A stretch of DNA of 64,000 nt from Neorhizobium lilium (GCF_004053875.1 NZ_SBIP01000003.1:248001-312000); one strand, 5' to 3'; counted from the first letter of the stretch, positions 37,253 to 46,967 are shown. The notes: generated by a model not told the origin, from the sequence alone. Program-made: numbers and translations.

Positions 37253-37771
37253 ATGTCTGATTCTGACGCCAAGAAGCGCAAAACTGCCGCACTCAATACC
37301 CCATCCGGCCTCGGCGCCAATGCTGTCACCGATATCGCCGCCGCGCTGACCACGCTGCTGGCCGACGTGTTCTCCCTCTACATGAAGACCAAGAATTTTC
37401 ATTGGCACATGTCCGGACCGCATTTCCGCGATTACCACCTGCTGCTCGACGAACACGGCGACCAGATCTTCGCAATGACCGACGACCTGGCCGAGCGCGC
37501 CCGCAAAATCGGCGGCACCACGCTGCGTTCGCTTGGCCACGCCTCCCGCCTGTCGCGTCTTGAGGACAATGACGCGGATTTCGTAACGCCGGACGACATG
37601 ATTGCGGAACTGCGCGAGGACAATAAGCAGCTGCTCGGCTTCATGCGCGAAACACATAGCCTCTGCGACGAGCATAACGACGTTGCGACAGCGAGCCTTC
37701 TCGAAAACTGGATCGACGAAACGGAACGCCGGACCTGGTTCCTGTTCGAAATCAGCCGCCGCGAACTCTAG
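37253..37771 (+). CDS. dps: Dps-family DNA-binding ferritin-like protein
   Basis: ATG 37253 follows GAGAGG, giving 172 residues. A longer frame from 37118 overlaps the leader and is rejected. The ferroxidase block KTKNFHWHMSGPHFRDYHLL near residues 43-62 and the acidic residues in DEHGDQIFAM near 64-73 place it in the Dps family. It stores iron and protects DNA from peroxide under stress. A Lys-rich N-terminus (KKRKTAAL) probably binds DNA. It diverges from cysK. Confidence 0.94.
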   Translation: MSDSDAKKRKTAALNTPSGLGANAVTDIAAALTTLLADVFSLYMKTKNFHWHMSGPHFRDYHLLLDEHGDQIFAMTDDLAERARKIGGTTLRSLGHASRLSRLEDNDADFVTPDDMIAELREDNKQLLGFMRETHSLCDEHNDVATASLLENWIDETERRTWFLFEISRREL

Positions 37772-37783
37772 AAACGCTCAAAA

Positions 37784-37810
37784 TGACGACGGCTCGACGG
37801 GCCGTCGTCA
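37784..37810. terminator. Hairpin between convergent dps and dut
   Basis: TGACGACGGC (37784-37793) and GCCGTCGTCA (37801-37810) are perfect 10-bp arms with a 7-nt loop. The right arm includes the dut stop codon. It lies 13 bp past the dps stop. No T-tract follows, so it may act as a processing or attenuating hairpin. Confidence 0.5.
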
Positions 37811-38272
37811 CACTCCGGTGGAACCGAAGCCGCCGGTGCCGCGTGTCGTCTGAGTGGTGGTCTCCACTTCCGCGACCTGCATCCGTGTGACGGGCGCAAG
37901 CACCATCTGCGCGATCCGCATGCCGCGGGTCACGGTGAAATCTTCGTCGCCCAGGTTGATCAGCAGCACTTTGACCTCGCCCCGGTAATCGCAGTCAATT
38001 GTGCCGGGCGTGTTGAGACAGGTTATTCCGTGTTTGAAGGCAAGGCCGGAACGCGGCCTGATCTGCGCTTCGAAGCCTTGCGGGATTTCGAAGACGAAAC
38101 CTGTGGGTATGAGAGCGCGTTTGCCCGGCGCCAGCACCAGCGGCGCATCCTCGTTCACCGCCGCCCGCAGGTCCATGCCCGCTGCACCCGCCGTCTCATA
38201 GGCGGGCAGTTCGAGACCTTCTGCGTGCGGCAGCCGGATCAGGTTGAGCTTGGGGCCGATGACGTCGTTCAT
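37808..38272 (-). CDS. dut: Deoxyuridine 5'-triphosphate nucleotidohydrolase
   Basis: The start is ATG 38272-38270 behind AGGAG, giving 154 residues. The enzyme hydrolyses dUTP to dUMP. All five family motifs are present: AGMDLRAA near residues 29-36, [10 protein letters not shown] near 70-79, [13 protein letters not shown] near 85-97, [10 protein letters not shown] near 111-120, and the terminal [10 protein letters not shown] arm. It faces prfC head to head with 80 bp between. Confidence 0.97.
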   Translation of the reverse strand: MNDVIGPKLNLIRLPHAEGLELPAYETAGAAGMDLRAAVNEDAPLVLAPGKRALIPTGFVFEIPQGFEAQIRPRSGLAFKHGITCLNTPGTIDCDYRGEVKVLLINLGDEDFTVTRGMRIAQMVLAPVTRMQVAEVETTTQTTRGTGGFGSTGV

Positions 38273-38352
38273 GGGATACTCCTGCAAACCGCGTCAATTG
38301 CATATTGGGCGTCGAGTCGCTAGATACGCGGCAACTCGAAGGATCTTTGTCC

Positions 38353-39936
38353 ATGCCGGAAACCATAGCCGAGGCGGTCTCCCGCCGTCGCACCTTTGCC
38401 ATTATCGCCCACCCGGATGCGGGCAAGACCACGCTCACCGAAAAGCTGCTGCTGTTCGGCGGCGCGATCCAGCTTGCCGGTGAGGTCAAGGCCAAGAAGG
38501 ACCGTATCCAGACCCGGTCCGACTGGATGAAGATCGAGCGCGAACGCGGCATTTCCGTTGTCACCTCGGTCATGACATTCGAATTCGACGGCAATGTCTT
38601 CAACATTCTAGACACGCCGGGTCACGAGGATTTCGCCGACGATACCTACCGCACGCTGACGGCGGTGGATGCGGCGGTCATGGTCATCGACGGGGCGAAG
38701 GGCATCGAGCCACGCACGCTGAAACTGTTCGAAGTTTGCCGCATGCGGGATATCCCGATCATCACCTTCGTCAACAAGATGGACCGCGAAGCCCGCGACA
38801 CGTTCGAGATCCTGGACGAGGTAGAAGAGAAGCTGGCGCTGGATACGGCGCCCATTACCTGGCCGGTCGGCCGCTCGAAGAGCTTCTGCGGTTCCTATAA
38901 CCTTGCCAACAACACCTTCCGCGGCAGCGACACCCAGGTGGAGGCGACGCCGGTCAACGGTCCGCAGAGCATCGCGCATCACCTGCCGGAAAACGAGCGC
39001 GACACCTTTATCGAAGAGCTGGAATTGGCGCGGGAAGCCTGCCGTCCCTTTGACCGCCAATCCTTTCTGGAAGGTCATATGACGCCGGTCTTCTTCGGCT
39101 CGGCGCTGCGTAATTTCGGCGTGCGCGACCTTATCAATGCTCTCGGCGATTTTGCGCCGCCGCCGCGCGACCAGGTGGCGAATATCCGCACCGTCCACGC
39201 CGCCGAAGACAAGATGACCGCCTTCGTCTTCAAGATCCAGGCGAACATGGACCCGAACCACCGGGACCGCATCGCCTTTGCGCGCATCTGCTCCGGCAAG
39301 CTGGAACGCGGCATGAAGGCCAAGCTCGCCCGCACCGGCAAGCTGATGGGCCTGACCGCCCCGCAATTCTTCTTCGCCTCGCAGCGCCAGCTTGCGGATA
39401 CGGCCTATGCCGGCGACGTGGTCGGCATCCCCAACCACGGCACGCTGCGCATCGGCGATACGCTGACCGAGGGCGAGCCGCTTGTCTTCCAGGGCGTGCC
39501 CAACTTTTCACCGGAAATCCTGCGCCGCGTGCGGCTGGAGGATGCGATGAAGGCGAAGAAGCTGAAGGAAGCGCTGCAGCAGATGGCCGAGGAAGGCGTC
39601 GTGCAGCTGTTTTCGCCGGAAGACGGCTCGCCGGCCATCGTCGGCGTCGTCGGCGCTCTGCAGCTCGACGTCCTGAAGGAGCGGCTTTCCGGCGAATATA
39701 CGCTGCCGGTTTCCTTCGAAATGTCGCGCTTTTCGGTCTGCCGATGGATCTCGTCCGACAGCCCGGCCGATCTCGAAAAATTCCTGACCGTCAAGCGGGG
39801 CGATATCGCCCGCGACCTCGATGGGGATCCGGTTTTCCTGGCGCAGGACGCGTTCTCGCTGCGCTACGAGTCGGAACGTTATCCCTCGATCAAGATGGTC
39901 GCCATCAAGGAATATCACGTCGCTCAGGCGGCGTGA
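38353..39936 (+). CDS. prfC: Peptide chain release factor 3
   Basis: ATG 38353 follows AAGGA by about 10 nt, giving 527 residues. The N-terminal GTPase has the P-loop AHPDAGKTTLTEKLL near residues 18-32, the switch region ISVVTSVMTFEFD, DTPGHEDF near 86-93 and NKMD near 140. Domain II and III follow. RF3 recycles RF1 and RF2 after peptide release. It ends 3 bp before the convergent YigZ-type gene. Confidence 0.95.
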   Translation: MPETIAEAVSRRRTFAIIAHPDAGKTTLTEKLLLFGGAIQLAGEVKAKKDRIQTRSDWMKIERERGISVVTSVMTFEFDGNVFNILDTPGHEDFADDTYRTLTAVDAAVMVIDGAKGIEPRTLKLFEVCRMRDIPIITFVNKMDREARDTFEILDEVEEKLALDTAPITWPVGRSKSFCGSYNLANNTFRGSDTQVEATPVNGPQSIAHHLPENERDTFIEELELAREACRPFDRQSFLEGHMTPVFFGSALRNFGVRDLINALGDFAPPPRDQVANIRTVHAAEDKMTAFVFKIQANMDPNHRDRIAFARICSGKLERGMKAKLARTGKLMGLTAPQFFFASQRQLADTAYAGDVVGIPNHGTLRIGDTLTEGEPLVFQGVPNFSPEILRRVRLEDAMKAKKLKEALQQMAEEGVVQLFSPEDGSPAIVGVVGALQLDVLKERLSGEYTLPVSFEMSRFSVCRWISSDSPADLEKFLTVKRGDIARDLDGDPVFLAQDAFSLRYESERYPSIKMVAIKEYHVAQAA

Positions 39937-39939
39937 TAT

Positions 39940-40524
39940 TCACTCTATAACGAGGTCGGCGCGCCCGCTTGTCAGGTCGAGGACCATCCGCGACACTGCT
40001 CCGATCTCCGCTTCCGGCAGTGTGACGATGATATCGGCACCGGTTGTCTGAAATCGTTCCTCGGTAACCGTCAGGCCTTCGATGGATTGCAGCCGGGCTT
40101 TGATGCGCGCAAGATCCGAGAATTCAAGACTGACGACACCTTTTACGGAGGGCTTCACCTCCACGAGTTGCGCGCCTTTCAGGCAGAGCGCCGCCGGGCC
40201 GCCGTAAGCCCGGACGAGCCCTCCGCTGCCGAGCAATATCCCGCCGAACCAGCGGGTGACGATGACCACGGCCTTGTCCAGCGCCTGGCCGTCCATCGCA
40301 GCAAGGATAGGCTTGCCCGCCGTGCCGCTCGGCTCGCCATCATCGGAAAAGCGATAGGCGGTGCCGATCCGCCAGGCCCAGCAATTGTGGTTGGCGTCGG
40401 CGTGACGATGCGAGGCGATTGCGGCTTTGACTTCCTCCTCGGTCGCGACGGGAAGAGCGACAGCGACGAACCTGCTCTTCTTGATGACCTGCTCGAATGC
40501 AGCCGGCTGCTCTAGCTGAAACAT
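39940..40524 (-). CDS. IMPACT/YigZ family protein
   Basis: The 194-residue product has the IMPACT N-terminal domain: KKSRFVAVALPVATEEEVK near residues 15-33, WRIGTAYRFSDDGEPSGTAG near 51-70 and VTRWFGGILLGSGGLVRAYG near 88-107. A C-terminal DUF1949-type segment (VKGVVSLEFSDLARIKARLQ) follows. The function is unclear. YigZ relatives affect translation or nucleotide binding. It lies 46 bp after the dehydratase gene on the same strand. Confidence 0.88.
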   Translation of the reverse strand: MFQLEQPAAFEQVIKKSRFVAVALPVATEEEVKAAIASHRHADANHNCWAWRIGTAYRFSDDGEPSGTAGKPILAAMDGQALDKAVVIVTRWFGGILLGSGGLVRAYGGPAALCLKGAQLVEVKPSVKGVVSLEFSDLARIKARLQSIEGLTVTEERFQTTGADIIVTLPEAEIGAVSRMVLDLTSGRADLVIE

Positions 40525-40570
40525 GGCGCAGCATTATCGCCGGCATTCTCCGAATGGAAGCCGCGAAATC

Positions 40571-41512
40571 TCAGCCGAAATTGACGGCGGTTGTGTTGCC
40601 GCCGCAGACGAGCACACAGACCTTCTCCTGCAGGCCGGGAACATACTTGCCCGATAGCAGGGCGGCGAAAGCCGCAGCGCCGCCGGGCTCGGCAACCAGG
40701 CGCATACCGTTCCACAAGGCTTGCTGGGCGGAGCGGATCTCGTCGTCCGAAACCAGCACTGGCGGTTGCAGATATTTCTGCGCAAGAGGGAAGGCTAGCT
40801 CGCCGATCCGCTTTGGGGCAAGCGAATCCGCAGCGATGCCGCCAGCCGGCGCATCCACGGGATGACCAGCCTTGAAGGCGTCGAACAGCGTCGGCGCGCC
40901 GTCCGATTCGACCGCCACGATTTTGATCCGGTCGGTAAACCAGGAGGTGATGCCGCCGATCAGGCCGCCGCCGCCTACGGCCACCAGCAGCGTGGTGACA
41001 TGAGGCAGGTCCTCCTCGATTTCCTTGCCGAGCGTGCCCTGACCAAGCATGGTTTCCACCTGGTCATAGGCATGGATGGGCATGGCGCCGCTTTCGGTCA
41101 CGTAGATCTCGCTCGCGGCAAGCGCATCCGCATAGCGGTCGCCGCCCACCACGAGTTGGGCTCCATAGGAGCGGATCAGGTCGATCTTTGCGGCGGATGC
41201 GACGCTCGGGACGAAGATGGTGGCAGGAATGCCCAGCTGTTTGGCTGCGTAGGCGACCGCCGCGCCGTGATTGCCGCCCGATGCCGCGACAACGCCGGCT
41301 GCCGGCACCTGCCGGGTCAAAAGGTTCGTAAAGGCGCCGCGCACTTTAAACGAGCCGGAATGCTGCAGGAGTTCCAGCTTCAGGTCTACCGGCAAGGCGT
41401 GGCCTCCAAAATCGCACAGGTCGGCTTGCATGGTGGGCGTATGCCGCACATGCTGCCGGATCAGGGCATGGATGCTGGAAATCTGCTCCGGGGTGACCTG
41501 CTCGAGCGCCAT
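40571..41512 (-). CDS. PLP-dependent threonine/serine dehydratase
   Basis: The 313-residue fold-type II PLP enzyme has its Schiff-base Lys in HSGSFKVRGAF near residues 51-61, the substrate loop ASGGNHGAAVA near 77-87 and the glycine-rich phosphate loop AVGGGGLIGG near 178-187. It lacks the C-terminal regulatory ACT domain of biosynthetic IlvA, so it resembles catabolic threonine dehydratase or serine racemase types. A RIME-like element lies directly upstream. Confidence 0.88.
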   Translation of the reverse strand: MALEQVTPEQISSIHALIRQHVRHTPTMQADLCDFGGHALPVDLKLELLQHSGSFKVRGAFTNLLTRQVPAAGVVAASGGNHGAAVAYAAKQLGIPATIFVPSVASAAKIDLIRSYGAQLVVGGDRYADALAASEIYVTESGAMPIHAYDQVETMLGQGTLGKEIEEDLPHVTTLLVAVGGGGLIGGITSWFTDRIKIVAVESDGAPTLFDAFKAGHPVDAPAGGIAADSLAPKRIGELAFPLAQKYLQPPVLVSDDEIRSAQQALWNGMRLVAEPGGAAAFAALLSGKYVPGLQEKVCVLVCGGNTTAVNFG

Positions 41513-41616
41513 GACCTATCCTTTGAATGAGATAGCCGGGGTTATCCTCGGCGCCGGCAATACGCAAGGCGAAAGGTCGCGGCCTGCATGACGAAGGTTG
41601 CGAAAGACGGCTCGTA

Positions 41617-41723
41617 CAGCATGTCGCGCAAAAGTGTGTATCGGTTTTGCGTCAACGACATGCGATAAAACAAAGGCTTAAAGCGTGGAAAGCGAATCTG
41701 AAAGATCGCGACACGCTTTAGGG
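41617..41723. repeat. RIME-like palindromic repeat element
   Basis: A compact intergenic element of about 105 bp with two palindromes. Arms GCATGTCG (41619-41626) and CGACATGC (41656-41663) enclose a nested GCAAAA/TTTTGC pair. A second dyad TAAAGCGTG (41679-41687) and CACGCTTTA (41712-41720) follows. Two-palindrome repeats of 106-108 bp called RIMEs are known from Rhizobium and Sinorhizobium. The size and layout match. It sits between the dehydratase and otsA genes. Confidence 0.75.
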
Positions 41724-41725
41724 CG

Positions 41726-43123
41726 TCAGCCGGCGGTCTCCTCGACATCCTCGGCGGTCAGGTCCTTGAGGAAGTCTTCGCACCAGCGATTGATGTCGTA
41801 TTTGACAAGATGATCCATCATCTTTTCCCACCGCTGCTTGCGCTCGTCGAGCGACATGGTGAGTCCGCGCGCGATCGCATGCGCCGTGCCCTCGATGTCG
41901 TAGGGATTGACGAGCAGCGCCCCGGTCAGTTCCCGGGCAGCGCCGGCGAACCGCGAGAGAACCAGAACGCCCGGATCGTCGGGGTCCTGTGCGGCGACAT
42001 ATTCCTTGGCAACTAGGTTCATGCCGTCGCGCAGCGGCGTCACCAGGCCGATCTTCGCCAACCGGTAGAGACCTGCCAGAAGCGGCCTTGCGATCGAGCG
42101 GTTGACATAGCGGATCGGCACCCAATCGACAGTACCCAGCGCGCCGTTTACCCGTCCCGCCTGCTCGGCGACCGTCCGCTGCATCTGCTCGTATTCCGGC
42201 ACTTCCGAACGGGATTTCGGCGTGATCTGAAGATAAGTCACCTTGTTCTGATAGTTTGGGTTCAGCGTCACAAAGGTCTCGAAGGCGTCGATGCGCTGGG
42301 TGATCCCCTTGGAATAATCCAGCCGGTCCACGCCGATGATCAGATCCCGGCCCTCGACACTCTGGCGCGCCTTGCGCACCATGCTGTTGCTGGCAGCCTT
42401 GCGGGCAAATTCCGCAAAGGGTTGGGTTTCAATCGCGATCGAATAGGCGCCGCCCTTGAACGTGCGGCCGTAGGTGGAAAACTTGCCGCCTTCCAGCCTC
42501 TCGCCAATGCCTTCGCGCACCAGCCCGCCGCCGAAATTGTCGAGGTCGAAGTCGGTCTGGAAGCCGACGAGGTCATATTGCGAGAGGCCGCGCATGATCT
42601 GCTCATGCACCGGCATGGCGAACAGCACGTCGGCGGGCGGCCAGGGAATATGAAGGAAGAAGCCGATCTTGTTCTTGACGCCCATCTGCCGCAGTTCGGA
42701 GGCAAGCGGGATCAGGTGGTAGTCATGGACCCAAATAATGTCGTCTTCCTTGAGAAGCGGTGCGAGGCGCTCGGCAAAGAAGCGGTTGACCCGGAAATAG
42801 CCGGCCATTTCCTTACGGCCGTATTCGGCAAGGTCCAGCCGGTAGTGGCAGATCGGCCAGAGTACTCGGTTGGCAAAGCCGTGGTAGTATTCCTCGACAT
42901 CCGTCTTGGTGAGGTCCGTCAGCGCATAGGTGATCTTGCCGTGGTTGCGCATGTCGAGCGGACCGGGCGCCTTGGCGCCGCTAGACTTGCCCGACCAGCC
43001 CATCCAGATGCCGCCATGCTCTTCCAATGCAGCCTGGAGAGCAACAGCCAGGCCGCCGGCGGGGGCAGCACCGGCTTTTTCCGGAACGCTGACCCGGTTC
43101 GAAACGATGACAAGACGGCTCAA
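41726..43123 (-). CDS. otsA: Trehalose-6-phosphate synthase (TTG start)
   Basis: The start is TTG 43123-43121 behind AAAGGA, overlapping the otsB stop by 4 bp (TTGA), giving 465 residues. A frame extension to 43549 lies inside otsB and is rejected. The product has N-terminal [13 protein letters not shown] and the glycosyltransferase-20 landmarks [22 protein letters not shown] and [11 protein letters not shown] near residues 245-255. It joins UDP-glucose and glucose-6-phosphate, the first step of trehalose synthesis for osmotic and desiccation tolerance. Confidence 0.95.
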   Translation of the reverse strand: MSRLVIVSNRVSVPEKAGAAPAGGLAVALQAALEEHGGIWMGWSGKSSGAKAPGPLDMRNHGKITYALTDLTKTDVEEYYHGFANRVLWPICHYRLDLAEYGRKEMAGYFRVNRFFAERLAPLLKEDDIIWVHDYHLIPLASELRQMGVKNKIGFFLHIPWPPADVLFAMPVHEQIMRGLSQYDLVGFQTDFDLDNFGGGLVREGIGERLEGGKFSTYGRTFKGGAYSIAIETQPFAEFARKAASNSMVRKARQSVEGRDLIIGVDRLDYSKGITQRIDAFETFVTLNPNYQNKVTYLQITPKSRSEVPEYEQMQRTVAEQAGRVNGALGTVDWVPIRYVNRSIARPLLAGLYRLAKIGLVTPLRDGMNLVAKEYVAAQDPDDPGVLVLSRFAGAARELTGALLVNPYDIEGTAHAIARGLTMSLDERKQRWEKMMDHLVKYDINRWCEDFLKDLTAEDVEETAG

Positions 43124-43944
43124 GACGCGTCCTTTCCAGCTTGCTTCCGCTGTTGCGCGAGTGTGCCGAGAATGGCGCGCAGGCCGGCGGCAGAGGGGAG
43201 GGCGGATGTGGCGATGGATTGCGCCGCTGTTTCCTCGATGCGGATCGAGTGGCCGCCCAATTCGTTGGCGACCCTGAACATGGCTTCGTCGGTGAGATCG
43301 TCTCCAACGGCGATGGGAATACGACCCTGGAAGGGCGGCTCGGACAGGAAGGCTCGTAGCGCCTCTCCCTTGCTGGCGCGCGAGGGGCGGATTTCCAGCA
43401 CCATCTTGCCCCGCTGCAGCATGTAATCGGGGCCGGCAAGTTCCGCGAAATGCGTCATCACGGCCTCCACCTGCTGTTGGTATTCCGGCGCCTGCCGGTA
43501 ATGCGCGGCAATGGCGAGGCCCTTGTCTTCCACCAGCACGCCCGGCCATTGCCTGGCCTGGTCGGTGATGCGCTCCTTCAGCGCGGCGAAATCGCCGGAT
43601 CTTTCAAGCCTTTGAACCTCTCCCGACGAGGAGCGCCGCTCGGCGCCGTGAAGCCCGGCGATCGGAAAATGATGCGAGCCGAACAGGGCGTCCGCATAAA
43701 CCAGCGCCCGTCCGGTTACCAGGGCCAGCGCGCCACCCAGCAGCTGCGAGATCTGCTCCAGCGTGTTCGGCAGGTCGGGTGGCACCGTGATGCCGTCCGG
43801 GCTGTCCGCGATATCGATCAGCGTACCGTCGATATCGAGAAACAGTGCCCAGCGGCCGGGGTCTCGGGCAATGTCATAGAGAATGGCACCGCCGGATTGC
43901 ACGGTGTCGAGGGTAGCCTGAAGAGTGTTGGGTTCGTAGGACAT
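43120..43944 (-). CDS. otsB: Trehalose-6-phosphate phosphatase
   Basis: ATG 43944-43942 gives 274 residues. It is a HAD-superfamily phosphatase with FLDIDGTLIDIADSP near residues 34-48 (nucleophile Asp), SGEVQR-containing cap region and GDDLTDEAMF near 215-224. It removes phosphate from trehalose-6-phosphate. It is translationally coupled to otsA through the TTGA overlap. A weak ribosome site precedes the ATG, and a longer frame to 43995 has no ribosome site. Confidence 0.95.
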   Translation of the reverse strand: MSYEPNTLQATLDTVQSGGAILYDIARDPGRWALFLDIDGTLIDIADSPDGITVPPDLPNTLEQISQLLGGALALVTGRALVYADALFGSHHFPIAGLHGAERRSSSGEVQRLERSGDFAALKERITDQARQWPGVLVEDKGLAIAAHYRQAPEYQQQVEAVMTHFAELAGPDYMLQRGKMVLEIRPSRASKGEALRAFLSEPPFQGRIPIAVGDDLTDEAMFRVANELGGHSIRIEETAAQSIATSALPSAAGLRAILGTLAQQRKQAGKDAS

Positions 43945-44131
43945 AAGTCGGAATGTAGGCGGGACACCCGCCGCGGCAACCGCGCCGCACCACATCGCAT
44001 TGGAAAAAGTGATAAGGACTTCGCCAAAAATCTGTCATGAAACTCCGGGATTTAGCCTTCGTTAACCATTTCCCGAGACCCTTGGGAAGACGTTGAAGCC
44101 GCGTTTGCGGTGATTGGGAGCAGACAGACCA

Positions 44132-44926
44132 ATGTGCCGTTGGGCAGCCTATAAGGGCGAACCGCTCTACCTCGAAGAACTCGTATCCTCGCCCGCTCAC
44201 TCGCTGATCGAGCAATCCCATTGCGCCACGCGCGCCAAGACGGCCACCAATGGCGACGGCTTCGGCATTGCCTGGTATGGCGACCGGCCGGAGCCTGGTC
44301 GGTATCGCGATGTCCTGCCGGCCTGGTCCGACTGCAATCTGCGCAGCCTGGCGCGCCAGATCCGTTCGCCGCTGTTTCTGGCCCATGTGCGGGCAGCGAC
44401 CACCGGCGCGACCCGCCGCGACAACTGCCATCCCTTCGTGCACGGCCATTGGTCCTTCATGCACAATGGCCAGATTGCCGGCTTCGACAGGATCCGCCGG
44501 CAGATGGAGGCTATGCTCTCCGACGAGTTGTTCGAATCCCGTACCGGCACTACGGATTCCGAATTGCTTTTTTTGCTGGCGCTGGAATTCGGTCTCGATG
44601 CCGACCCCTTCGGGGCGATGGAAAAGGCGATTTTCGCCGTCGAAAACCTGTCGCGCGAGAAATCCGGCGAGGCATTGGTCCGCTTCACCGCGGCCTTTTC
44701 CGACGGCCGGGCGCTTTATGCGGTGCGTTACGCCACAGACCATAAGCCGCCGACGCTTTACGCAGCACCCATGGGTGGCAAAAGCGGCTATTGCCTCGTC
44801 TCCGAACCGCTCAACGACGAAGCGGATACCTGGGTGGAGATTCCGGATGGAAGCGCGGTCAAGGTAACGGCGGAGGGCATGCAGGCACTGCTTTTCCAGC
44901 CCGAAGTGCTGTCGGAAGCGGCCTGA
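44132..44926 (+). CDS. Class II glutamine amidotransferase (YafJ-like)
   Basis: ATG 44132 exposes Cys2 as the N-terminal nucleophile after Met removal, as the family needs, giving 264 residues (MCRWAAYKGEPLYLEELV). Other landmarks are TNGDGFGIAWYGDRP near residues 39-53, LAHVRAATTGATRRDNCHPF near 82-101 and FMHNGQIAGF near 107-116. The second synthase domain found in asparagine synthetase is absent. The reaction is probably glutamine or peptide-amide hydrolysis. The start spacing to GGGAG is long (about 12 nt). Confidence 0.85.
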   Translation: MCRWAAYKGEPLYLEELVSSPAHSLIEQSHCATRAKTATNGDGFGIAWYGDRPEPGRYRDVLPAWSDCNLRSLARQIRSPLFLAHVRAATTGATRRDNCHPFVHGHWSFMHNGQIAGFDRIRRQMEAMLSDELFESRTGTTDSELLFLLALEFGLDADPFGAMEKAIFAVENLSREKSGEALVRFTAAFSDGRALYAVRYATDHKPPTLYAAPMGGKSGYCLVSEPLNDEADTWVEIPDGSAVKVTAEGMQALLFQPEVLSEAA

Positions 44927-44938
44927 ACCAGGCAGGCC

Positions 44939-46144
44939 TCAGCCGAGCCGAGCCGCGATCAGCGCCGCCAGCCGATCCGCCACCTCGTCCTTGGTAAGAT
45001 CCGGCCATTCGTCGGTGCCGCCAGCCGTGATGATCTTCACACGATTGCGGCTGCCTCCCATCACGCCTGTCTCCGGAGAGACGTCGTTGGCGACGATCAT
45101 GTCGGCGCGCTTGCGCTCCAGCTTGGCGCGGCCGTTCGTCTCCACGTCCTGTGTTTCCGCCGCAAATCCCACCACCAGTTTCGGGCGCTGCGGGTGGTGG
45201 CCCACGGTCTTCAGGATGTCGGGGTTTTCCGTAAGAAAAAGGGGAGGTGGGGCCTCTCCTTGTTGCTTCTTGATCTTCTGGCCCGCAGCGGAGGCGACGC
45301 GCCAGTCTGCAACGGCGGCCACCATCACGGCGATATCCGCGGGCAGATGCGAGAGGACCACCTGCAGCATCTCCTCGGCCGTTTCCACATGAAGGGTCTC
45401 GGCGCCCGCAGGGTCGGCAATGGTGACCGGACCGGAGATAAGCGTTACCTTGGCGCCCAGCTTCGCCAGTGCCGCGGCGATGGCATGCCCCTGTCGCCCC
45501 GAGGATCGGTTGGCAATGTAGCGGACGGGATCGATCGGCTCATGCGTCGGTCCGGAGGTGACGATAGCGGTCCTGCCGGCAAGCGGCTTGGGGGCCTCCT
45601 GAAGCAGCGCGATGACAGCCGCAACGATGTCGAGGGGCTCGGCCATCCGGCCCGTTCCCGCCTCGTTGCTTTCGGCCATCTCGCCGCAGGCGGGTCCGAT
45701 GAAGCGGATTCCGTCGGCGCGTAGTGTCTCGGCATTGCGTTTGGTGGCAGGCGCTGCCCACATCTTCGGATTCATGGCAGGCGCGATCAGCACCGGCCTG
45801 TCGGTCGCCAACAGAACGGCGCTCGCAAGGTCGCTTGCCATGCCATGCGCCATCTTGGCCATCAGGTCGGCGCTGGCCGGCGCAACGAGCACGAGGTCGG
45901 CGTCCCGCGCCAGACGGATATGGCCGACATCCTGCTCGTCCTCGCGGGAAAACAGGTCCAGATAGACATGGCTGGCGGAAAGGGCGCCGACGGCAAGCGG
46001 CGTGATGAACTCCTGGGCCGCCTTGGTCATGATGGGTCTCACTGTCGCGCCCCGCTCTCGCAGGCGGCGGATGAGGTCGAGGCTCTTATAGGCCGCGATC
46101 CCGCCGGAGATAATCAGAAGAATGCGTTTGCCTGAGAGTTCCAT
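44939..46144 (-). CDS. coaBC: Bifunctional phosphopantothenoylcysteine decarboxylase/phosphopantothenate-cysteine ligase
   Basis: The 401-residue protein makes 4'-phosphopantetheine for coenzyme A. The N-terminal CoaC flavoprotein has SGGIAAYKSLDLIRRL near residues 14-29 and the active-site AMNPKMW near 122-128. The C-terminal CoaB half has TSGPTHEPIDPVRYIANRSS near 196-215 and AAVADWR near 283-289. It converges with the class II amidotransferase gene. In related genomes it usually follows ubiB directly, but here about 5 kb of other genes intervene. Confidence 0.96.
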   Translation of the reverse strand: MELSGKRILLIISGGIAAYKSLDLIRRLRERGATVRPIMTKAAQEFITPLAVGALSASHVYLDLFSREDEQDVGHIRLARDADLVLVAPASADLMAKMAHGMASDLASAVLLATDRPVLIAPAMNPKMWAAPATKRNAETLRADGIRFIGPACGEMAESNEAGTGRMAEPLDIVAAVIALLQEAPKPLAGRTAIVTSGPTHEPIDPVRYIANRSSGRQGHAIAAALAKLGAKVTLISGPVTIADPAGAETLHVETAEEMLQVVLSHLPADIAVMVAAVADWRVASAAGQKIKKQQGEAPPPLFLTENPDILKTVGHHPQRPKLVVGFAAETQDVETNGRAKLERKRADMIVANDVSPETGVMGGSRNRVKIITAGGTDEWPDLTKDEVADRLAALIAARLG

Positions 46145-46406
46145 GCGTGCCCCGGATACCGAACGGGCGGAAGCTAGGCTCTTGGCTGCGGAGTTGCAAT
46201 TGCCATTATCATAGCTCCGTCTTGCGCAGGTTTCGAGAGCGCGCTACCGTTTCAGCGGCCGGATGCGGCCAGCCGCCCGCGGCGCATCTGCGCTATGGTG
46301 AACGCATCCAATCGCCTCTCGTCTTATCGCCATCCGGCAGACGGTGACGAACGGATCAGCAATGCGGGGCCTGATTTTGCCGTTCGTCCGTTGAAGGGAT
46401 GATGAG

Positions 46407-46967
46407 ATGCGCGATTTCCGCGATGCAAAACTGATGGCCAAGACCCTGCGCGAAGCGCTGGCCGAACGTAAAATAGAACTTACACATAGCCAGGCGCTCG
46501 AACTCGTGGCAGCCCAATTCGGTTATGACGACTGGAATATTTTTGCGGCGTTGATTGCCGCGGAAAACCCAAAGCACAGGAGGCCGGATGAGATCTCGAT
46601 CCAGCCGGCGATCCCGATCTTCCGGATTTTCTCCGTCGACAAGGCGATGGAATTCTATCGCGATTTCCTCGGCTTCACCGTGGACTGGGAGCATCGCTTC
46701 GGCGACAACTTTCCGCTCTATTGTCAGGTATCGCGCAACGGCATGCTGATGCACCTTTCCGAGCATGCCGGCGACGCGTCGCCCGGTGCCCGGGCCTTTG
46801 TGCCCATGCAGGGCATCAGGCAGTTTCATGCGGAACTGATCGGCAAGGATTACCGCTATATGAAACCCGGCCTCGAACAGGCTGCATGGGGACTGGAATT
46901 GACGGTGACCGACCCCTTCAGCAACCGCATTTCCTTTTGCGAGCGCGAGATTAAGCCGGACGCCTGA
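46407..46967 (+). CDS. VOC (glyoxalase superfamily) protein with Glyoxalase_8-like N-terminus
   Basis: The 186-residue product has an N-terminal helical domain (FRDAKLMAKTLREALAERKI, then SQALELVAAQFGYDDWN) like that of Glyoxalase_8 family proteins, and a C-terminal vicinal oxygen chelate domain (PIFRIFSVDKAMEFYRDFLG near 68-87, FPLYCQVSRNGMLMHLSEHA). It lacks a convincing enzyme assignment, and bleomycin-resistance-like or dioxygenase-like roles are possible. The stop is tail-to-tail with the ClpP-like gene at 46968. Confidence 0.78.
   Translation: MRDFRDAKLMAKTLREALAERKIELTHSQALELVAAQFGYDDWNIFAALIAAENPKHRRPDEISIQPAIPIFRIFSVDKAMEFYRDFLGFTVDWEHRFGDNFPLYCQVSRNGMLMHLSEHAGDASPGARAFVPMQGIRQFHAELIGKDYRYMKPGLEQAAWGLELTVTDPFSNRISFCEREIKPDA

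Noticed and set aside
41726-43549. Extended reading of otsA back to 43549
   Set aside because: The extension is the otsB gene in another frame. The TTG start with AAAGGA at 43123 gives the normal OtsA N-terminus.
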